9,798 nucleotides of DNA from an uncultured Kiritimatiellota bacterium (GTDB lineage: Bacteria; Verrucomicrobiota; Kiritimatiellia; RFP12; UBA1067), in NCBI GenBank assembly GCA_934643865.1, contig CAKUCX010000088.1:1-9798 (forward strand), given 5' to 3'. The notes under the pieces were generated by a model that worked only from the letters and a program-made list of their open reading frames with translations, had not been told where the DNA came from and ran no database searches. The position numbers and the translations under genes are program-made. Positions 6,237 through 9,798 of the stretch are shown piece after piece (position 1 is the first letter of the stretch; each line of letters opens with the position of its first letter).

Positions 6237-6838
6237 GCCTTGCGCTGTTGCTCGCCGCGTTCGCCGCGCCGTTCGTCCTGCGGTGGGCGCGGGCGCGCCG
6301 CTGGGGTCTGCCCGTCTCCGTCGCGGTCGATCCGGACGACCCGCAGCCGGCGGACATCTGCGGCTACTTCGCGGAGATCGCCCGGCGCCTTGACGCGCGT
6401 CCCGAGCGGATGCGCGTCGCCTTCGACGGGCGGACGCGGGAGGGGCGCGCGCTCGCCCTGGACCTCGACCCCGACGGCGCACTGCGCGTCTCCGTGGACG
6501 GACGCCGCCCGCGCCGCGTCGATCTGCGCGGGCGCTGGATCGCCGACCATCCCGTGCCGCTCTCCCTGAAGCGGGCGCGTCTCTACATCGAGCCGGTGGA
6601 CGCCAACCGTTTCCGCGTCATGTCGTCGATCCCCTTTGTGCCGCCGCCCGTCTTCTACGTGTTCTGCTCGCTTGTCGCGACCGTCGGCGTCGTGGCGCTT
6701 GTCCCCGAGCTCGTCGTCCTGCCTCTCGGCCTTGCCGTCGGCGCTTCGCGCGCGGCGGGCGCGGCGTCGGATGCCAAGGACCTGCGCGGGAAAGGAACAA
6801 AAAACCAAAAACGGCAATTGACATGGGGGGGGGGGTAA
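6221..6838 (+). CDS. Small membrane protein of unknown function
   Basis: I do not recognise a family for this 205-residue protein. Residues 1-20 are a hydrophobic N-terminal segment (signal anchor), followed by a charged, Arg- and Asp-rich middle (about 22-135) with beta-like stretches. A second hydrophobic region at about 143-176 (FYVFCSLVATVGVVALV and on) probably spans the membrane once or twice. The tail ends in QLTWGGG, and these last codons are the -35 box and poly-G tract of the next gene's promoter, so tract-length changes would alter the C-terminus. The start overlaps mutY by 16 nt, and aaagg (6206-6210) serves as a Shine-Dalgarno site. Its overlap with mutY and same-strand order support a real gene at the operon end. 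Confidence 0.7.
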   Translation: MRAALSLALLLAAFAAPFVLRWARARRWGLPVSVAVDPDDPQPADICGYFAEIARRLDARPERMRVAFDGRTREGRALALDLDPDGALRVSVDGRRPRRVDLRGRWIADHPVPLSLKRARLYIEPVDANRFRVMSSIPFVPPPVFYVFCSLVATVGVVALVPELVVLPLGLAVGASRAAGAASDAKDLRGKGTKNQKRQLTWGGG

Positions 6839-6848
6839 ATTGTACACT
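6791..6848 (+). promoter_or_regulatory. Promoter with a G11 spacer tract, likely phase-variable
   Basis: A perfect -35 TTGACA (6818-6823) and a -10 TACACT (6843-6848) are separated by 19 bp, of which 11 are an unbroken G run (6825-6835). Upstream A-tracts (aacaaaaaaccaaaaa, 6796-6811) stand out in this GC-rich DNA and resemble an UP element. Loss of two G would give the optimal 17-bp spacing. The layout matches phase-variable promoters such as Neisseria meningitidis porA, where a poly-G run between the two boxes sets expression. The -10 ends 7 nt before the next ATG. Being inside the 3' end of the preceding gene does not weaken the call, as the boxes are near consensus. Confidence 0.75.
6825..6835 (+). 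repeat. Homopolymer G11, candidate slippage tract
   Basis: There are eleven consecutive G between the -35 and -10 boxes. Tracts of this length are prone to slipped-strand mispairing during replication. It also encodes Trp-Gly-Gly-Gly just before the TAA stop (6836-6838) of the preceding gene. Confidence 0.9.
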
Positions 6849-6855
6849 ATGAAGC

Positions 6856-9306
6856 ATGAATGCGCTCAAAGGTCTTTTCCCGCCCGTCCAGCCCCTTCGC
6901 CTGTTCCGTGACGGCGTCCGCCGGCACGCGCTGTGCGCTGCGGCGCTTCTCGCCGCCGTCGCCGCGCGGGGCGCGGCGACGTACGATGGCATGACGACGC
7001 CCGGCGTCCTTTCGGTCGCGGTCGATGCGGAGGGCGCGACGCTGGATGCCGCCTGCGTGACCAGCGGCATCACGAACATCGTCAAGACGGGCGTGGGCGA
7101 TCTCGTCGCCGTCCCGCTTGAGACTTATGCGGGCGACTTCTCGATCAACGAGGGCCGCTTTCTCGTCGCCAACCGCTACGACATGGGCGCCGACAACGTC
7201 GGCACGGTCTTCGTCAACGACGGCGCCTCGCTCATTGAAGCCAGCACCGTCGAAGACTGGGCCTTTTCGCTTTCCGTGGGCAAGACGTTCGTCTTCTCGG
7301 GCGCGCCGGCCGCCACGTCGCCCGGCGTCAAGCTCGCGCGGGGCAACACCACGGGGTACGTCTGGCTTGGAAGCGACGCGACCTTCCGCTTCTGCTCCGA
7401 TGCCAGGGTCGACATCAACAAGCAGCGCCTCAAGCTGAGAGGCGTCATCGACCTCGGCGGGCACGTCCTCACGTTCGACGGCGCGAGGGCCTGGTGCCAG
7501 GTCCAGGTCGACTGCCTGGTGACGAACGGCGGCGAAATCGTCGTGCAGGGGAGGGACACGCCGTATTCTCCCTCGGCCACGACGTTCCAGAACGAGGGCG
7601 CGACGTTCGGTTTCTGCGCATCCGAGGCGCCGTGCGCCCTGACGCTCAGCAACGCGAACTACATCGCGCGGAAAAATCTGTCGACGGCGCCCGCCACGCT
7701 CAATCTCCGGGACGCCTATGTGTCCGCGAACTTCGTGCCCGCGAACTTCGGCCAAAAGTTGGATTTGGACAGCATTCGCTGGAACGGCCCGGTCAACGCC
7801 ATGGGCGCGAGCGCCGTGGCGAATTACGCCGAGCGTGCGAACGCCTTCACGCTTGCGGGCCCCATCCACGGCAGCGGCACGCTCACGATCGGACCGGGCT
7901 GGCTCAACCTGCTTGCGGCGGACGGCAGCACCTTCTCGGGCGAAGTGGTCGTGACGGGCAGCGCGGACGGCAGGATCGCGCCCGAGGAGAGCGGCCTTGC
8001 CCTGCGCGACCATTCGCCCCTCTTTCCGGAGGCCGCGTCCGTGACGTTCCGGCAGGGCGCGCGCTTGTTCCTCGCCGACGGCGTCTTTCCCTCCCTGCCG
8101 GGCCTGACCTTCGAAGGCGACGTCGATTCGGAGATCGCGGGCGGGAGCGTGTCCGTCGTGCCGGGCGGCGCGCGGCCCGCGCTCGCGGGGCTCGTCAAGC
8201 GCGGCGCAAGCACGCTGACGCTCGCAAGTGCGCTTCGCGTGACGGGGGAGACGCGCGTCGAAGGCGGCACGCTCAAGCTGCCGCCGCGCGTCTTCGGGCA
8301 CGCCGGCCTGATGGAATGGCGCTGCGTCGACATGTCCTTGGGCGACCAGGTCGGCGAGACCATCTGGGGTACGACGGTTGACTTCACTGCGAAGGACGCC
8401 GCCGGGAACCTCATCATCACGACAAACGCGGCGGACGCCGTCTATGTCCGCGCCGGGGCCGTCCGCGTCTTTGAGGGCTTCAAGACCGTCGTCTCGAACG
8501 GAATCCGCCGCGCGACGGGCTACATCTACCAGGGCTACCTGTGGAACCGCTCGCCCGCGCCGGCGACGTGGCAGCTTGCGATGCACCAGCGCTATCGCGG
8601 GACGCTGCGCGTCAACGGGCAGTGGGCGACGTACAACGCCTATTCCGAATCCGGCACGAACGTCTTCACGACGACGCTCCAGCCCGGGCCCAACCCGATT
8701 CTCATCTATACGCTCGCGCCCCACTGGATGGAAGGGCAGATGTCCAGCGCGCGCTTCGACGGCCTCGGCCTCTCCTACGACCCGCAGCCCGTTGCGGGCG
8801 AGACGAACGTCGCGCACTTCGCCAGGCTTGACGACGGCGGCTCGGGGCGGCTTTTGACCATCGACACGGAGGAGGCGTCCGCGGACATCGCGGCCGACCT
8901 GCTCCCCCTTCTCGGCAGGGCGGTCTTCGCCGACGGGACGGCCCTCGACCTCGGCGGGAACGCCTATGCGCTCGGCGATCTGACGGGCTGCCCCGAAGTG
9001 CGCGACGGCAGCCTCACGCTGACGGGCGCGTGGACGGCGTCGGCGGCGGCGTTGACCGCCGGCCGCGCGCTGGCGGTCGAGGGCGCGCTCGCGTTCGGCG
9101 CGGCGTGCGTGCTTGAGGTCGACGACGTGGCGGCGCTGCCGCGCACGCGCGAGGGCCTCGTCCTCGCGACGGCGACGAACGGCCTCGCGGGCAGGCCAAA
9201 GCTCGGCGCCGCGCTTGCGTCGGCGGGCTGGACGCTCGCCGCGTCCGCCGACGGCAAGGCGCTTGTCCTCAGACCGACCCTCGGCCTCTCCCTGATCATT
9301 CGCTAG
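6856..9306 (+). CDS. Secreted autotransporter-repeat protein with PA14-like segment
   Basis: This 816-residue protein has a long cationic signal peptide (about 1-40, hydrophobic core ALCAAALLAAVAA, cleavage near 39-41). The mature part is beta-rich. Three stretches resemble passenger-associated transport repeats (autotransporter-associated beta strand type): about 74-107, 339-370 (GSGTLTIGPGWLNLLAADGS) and 446-476 (STLTLASALRVTGETRVEGG). Residues about 484-645 (GYLWNRSPAPATWQLAM, RGTLRVNGQW, LQPGPNPILI) resemble PA14/GLEYA-type carbohydrate-binding modules. No beta-barrel translocator is seen; the end is LGLSLIIR. An in-frame TGA at 6850-6852 forces the start to the ATG at 6856. No Shine-Dalgarno site is present and the -10 box ends 7 nt upstream, so a leaderless mRNA is likely. 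Expression is probably controlled by the G11 tract. I infer a surface or secreted glycan-binding or adhesin-like role; this is not proven. Confidence 0.8.
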   Translation: MNALKGLFPPVQPLRLFRDGVRRHALCAAALLAAVAARGAATYDGMTTPGVLSVAVDAEGATLDAACVTSGITNIVKTGVGDLVAVPLETYAGDFSINEGRFLVANRYDMGADNVGTVFVNDGASLIEASTVEDWAFSLSVGKTFVFSGAPAATSPGVKLARGNTTGYVWLGSDATFRFCSDARVDINKQRLKLRGVIDLGGHVLTFDGARAWCQVQVDCLVTNGGEIVVQGRDTPYSPSATTFQNEGATFGFCASEAPCALTLSNANYIARKNLSTAPATLNLRDAYVSANFVPANFGQKLDLDSIRWNGPVNAMGASAVANYAERANAFTLAGPIHGSGTLTIGPGWLNLLAADGSTFSGEVVVTGSADGRIAPEESGLALRDHSPLFPEAASVTFRQGARLFLADGVFPSLPGLTFEGDVDSEIAGGSVSVVPGGARPALAGLVKRGASTLTLASALRVTGETRVEGGTLKLPPRVFGHAGLMEWRCVDMSLGDQVGETIWGTTVDFTAKDAAGNLIITTNAADAVYVRAGAVRVFEGFKTVVSNGIRRATGYIYQGYLWNRSPAPATWQLAMHQRYRGTLRVNGQWATYNAYSESGTNVFTTTLQPGPNPILIYTLAPHWMEGQMSSARFDGLGLSYDPQPVAGETNVAHFARLDDGGSGRLLTIDTEEASADIAADLLPLLGRAVFADGTALDLGGNAYALGDLTGCPEVRDGSLTLTGAWTASAAALTAGRALAVEGALAFGAACVLEVDDVAALPRTREGLVLATATNGLAGRPKLGAALASAGWTLAASADGKALVLRPTLGLSLIIR

Positions 9307-9309
9307 GGG

Positions 9310-9366
9310 CACCCTTATCCCGATTTTCGGGGGAAGCAGGGCTCGTCAAAAAACGGGACAAGGGCG
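9310..9366 (+). terminator. 3' stem-loop after the repeat protein, built from repeat 2
   Basis: Four bases after the stop, cccttatcccgatttt (9312-9327) can pair with aaaaacgggacaaggg (9349-9364) in 14 of 16 positions around a 21-nt loop. The left arm alone also has a small palindrome (cccga-ttt-tcggg, 9319-9331). Position and strength suit a 3' end or stability element, but no T-run follows, so intrinsic termination is uncertain. The left arm is the exact inverse of 550-571. Confidence 0.5.
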
Positions 9367-9539
9367 TCCCCGATGCTGTCTTGATGGGCGTGGGCCGTGT
9401 CGTCCGTCGCGCCTGAGGCCGCCAAAACGAACCTGGGGAGGACCGCAATTGCCGAACGCATCACGCCGCGCGGCGCGGGGTGTCCGACAGCCGAACGGTG
9501 GTAGGGGCCGACGTCCTCGGCGGCCCGCCCCGTGCGTGG

Positions 9540-9590
9540 CCTCCGGCCGGTCAACACGGAGCGCGCGGAGGCACGGGGACACGGAGATTG
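9540..9590 (-). repeat. Dispersed repeat copy D (inverted)
   Basis: The reverse complement of this 51-bp block matches 314-364 at 47 of 51 positions by my alignment, with the 28-bp core (9540-9567) identical. All four differences lie in the lead-in part. It is oriented opposite to copies A, B and E. Confidence 0.85.
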
Positions 9591-9623
9591 GTTTTGAGGC
9601 TGGCGTGCGCGCCGCTTCATCCA

Positions 9624-9670
9624 TCGAAGAGTGACGGGCTTCGAAGAGGGACGGAATCGAAGAGGGACGG
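9624..9670 (+). repeat. Short direct repeat, three tcgaagag units
   Basis: tcgaagagtgacgg (9624-9637) is followed by two copies of tcgaagagggacgg (9641-9654 and 9657-9670), at 16-17-bp spacing. It is a small local tandem array with no coding sign. Confidence 0.7.
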
Positions 9671-9705
9671 GAATTGTTGCCGAGATGCGTGCAGCCCAGT
9701 TCTGA

Positions 9706-9756
9706 AAACCTCCGTGCCTTCGTGCCTCCGCGCGCTCCGTGTTGACCGGCCGGAGG
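9706..9756 (+). repeat. Dispersed repeat copy E (direct)
   Basis: The 28-bp core at 9729-9756 is identical to those at 337-364 and 377-404, and the ctccgtgccttcgtgcctcc lead-in resembles copy A. It is in the same orientation as A and B. Confidence 0.85.
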
Positions 9757-9779
9757 CTTTCAAGGCCGGAGGCTTTCAA
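9748..9779 (+). repeat. 16-bp perfect tandem duplication
   Basis: ggccggaggctttcaa occurs twice back to back (9748-9763 and 9764-9779), starting inside copy E. The perfect identity suggests a recent slippage or duplication at the edge of the dispersed repeat. Confidence 0.85.
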
Positions 9780-9782
9780 GCA

Positions 9783-9798
9783 AGATTATTACGCGGTG
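9783..9798 (+). repeat. 16-bp direct repeat with 33-48
   Basis: agattattacgcggtg is identical at 33-48 and at the last 16 bases of the window. Because the window stops here, the match may be longer. It is AT-richer than its surroundings. Confidence 0.8.

Larger units (their letters stand above)
9307..9798. other. Right intergenic region rich in repeats
   Basis: No convincing gene is present. The region holds a stem-loop, an inverted and a direct copy of the dispersed repeat, a short 13-14-bp near-tandem repeat, a 16-bp tandem duplication, and a 16-bp end sequence that also occurs at 33-48. Open frames on either strand here translate the repeats themselves and have no family resemblance. Confidence 0.6.

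Noticed and set aside
6849..6932. ATG at 6849 as a small gene start
   Set aside because: It opens a short frame of 27 codons ending near 6930 inside the secreted protein gene, with no motif support. It matters only as the frame reached if the G tract loses one base.
6847..9312. Long minus-strand ORF (821 codons) opposite the secreted repeat protein
   Set aside because: Low-complexity Arg/Ala/Gly translation with no motifs. It arises from third-position GC bias of the + strand gene, which has a signal peptide and recognisable repeats.
9315..9779. Minus-strand ORF (154 codons) across the right intergenic region
   Set aside because: It translates the dispersed repeats (for example RPVNTERAEARRHG) and is the kind of spurious ORF made by repeat DNA.

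Overview
This is a GC-rich bacterial window (roughly 70% GC by eye) with every confident gene on the + strand. The gene types suggest a Gram-negative member of the PVC superphylum, most like gut or rumen Kiritimatiellota. These are a secreted protein with autotransporter-type beta repeats and a PA14-like carbohydrate-binding segment, a C69 peptidase fused to a deacetylase-like domain, an ArgA-like acetyltransferase with a Cys tail, and GC-rich dispersed intergenic repeats. The taxonomic call is an inference from protein style, not from a marker gene.

Layout. Bases 1-682 hold no convincing gene. They contain an 18-bp tandem array inside a doubtful small ORF, a GC hairpin, two and a half copies of a dispersed repeat, a second short repeat (CCCGAAAATCGGG), and a promoter plus Shine-Dalgarno site. 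Bases 683-3526 encode an exported C69-type peptidase / polysaccharide-deacetylase-like fusion. Bases 3555-3766 hold a promoter followed by tRNA-Ser(CGA) and tRNA-Gly(CCC), 2 nt apart. Bases 3831-6838 are a tight four-gene operon with overlapping ends: ArgA-like N-acetyltransferase, S11 D-Ala-D-Ala carboxypeptidase, MutY adenine glycosylase and a small membrane protein. Bases 6856-9306 encode a large secreted repeat protein. Bases 9307-9798 contain a stem-loop and further repeat copies, mostly in inverted orientation relative to the left flank.

The most striking feature is the promoter of the secreted repeat protein. A run of 11 G (6825-6835) lies exactly between a perfect TTGACA -35 box and a TACACT -10 box, with A-tracts upstream. 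This is the layout of a phase-variable promoter, in which slipped-strand changes in tract length alter -35/-10 spacing and so expression. The same tract encodes the last codons of the upstream membrane protein. The secreted protein and the acetyltransferase both seem to start within about 8 nt of their -10 boxes and have no Shine-Dalgarno site, which suggests leaderless mRNAs.

Working together: the fusion protein and the carboxypeptidase both point to cell-envelope peptide or glycan trimming, and the repeat protein is a surface or secreted product with variable expression. MutY (8-oxoG:A repair) and the acetyltransferase are housekeeping genes carried in the same operon.
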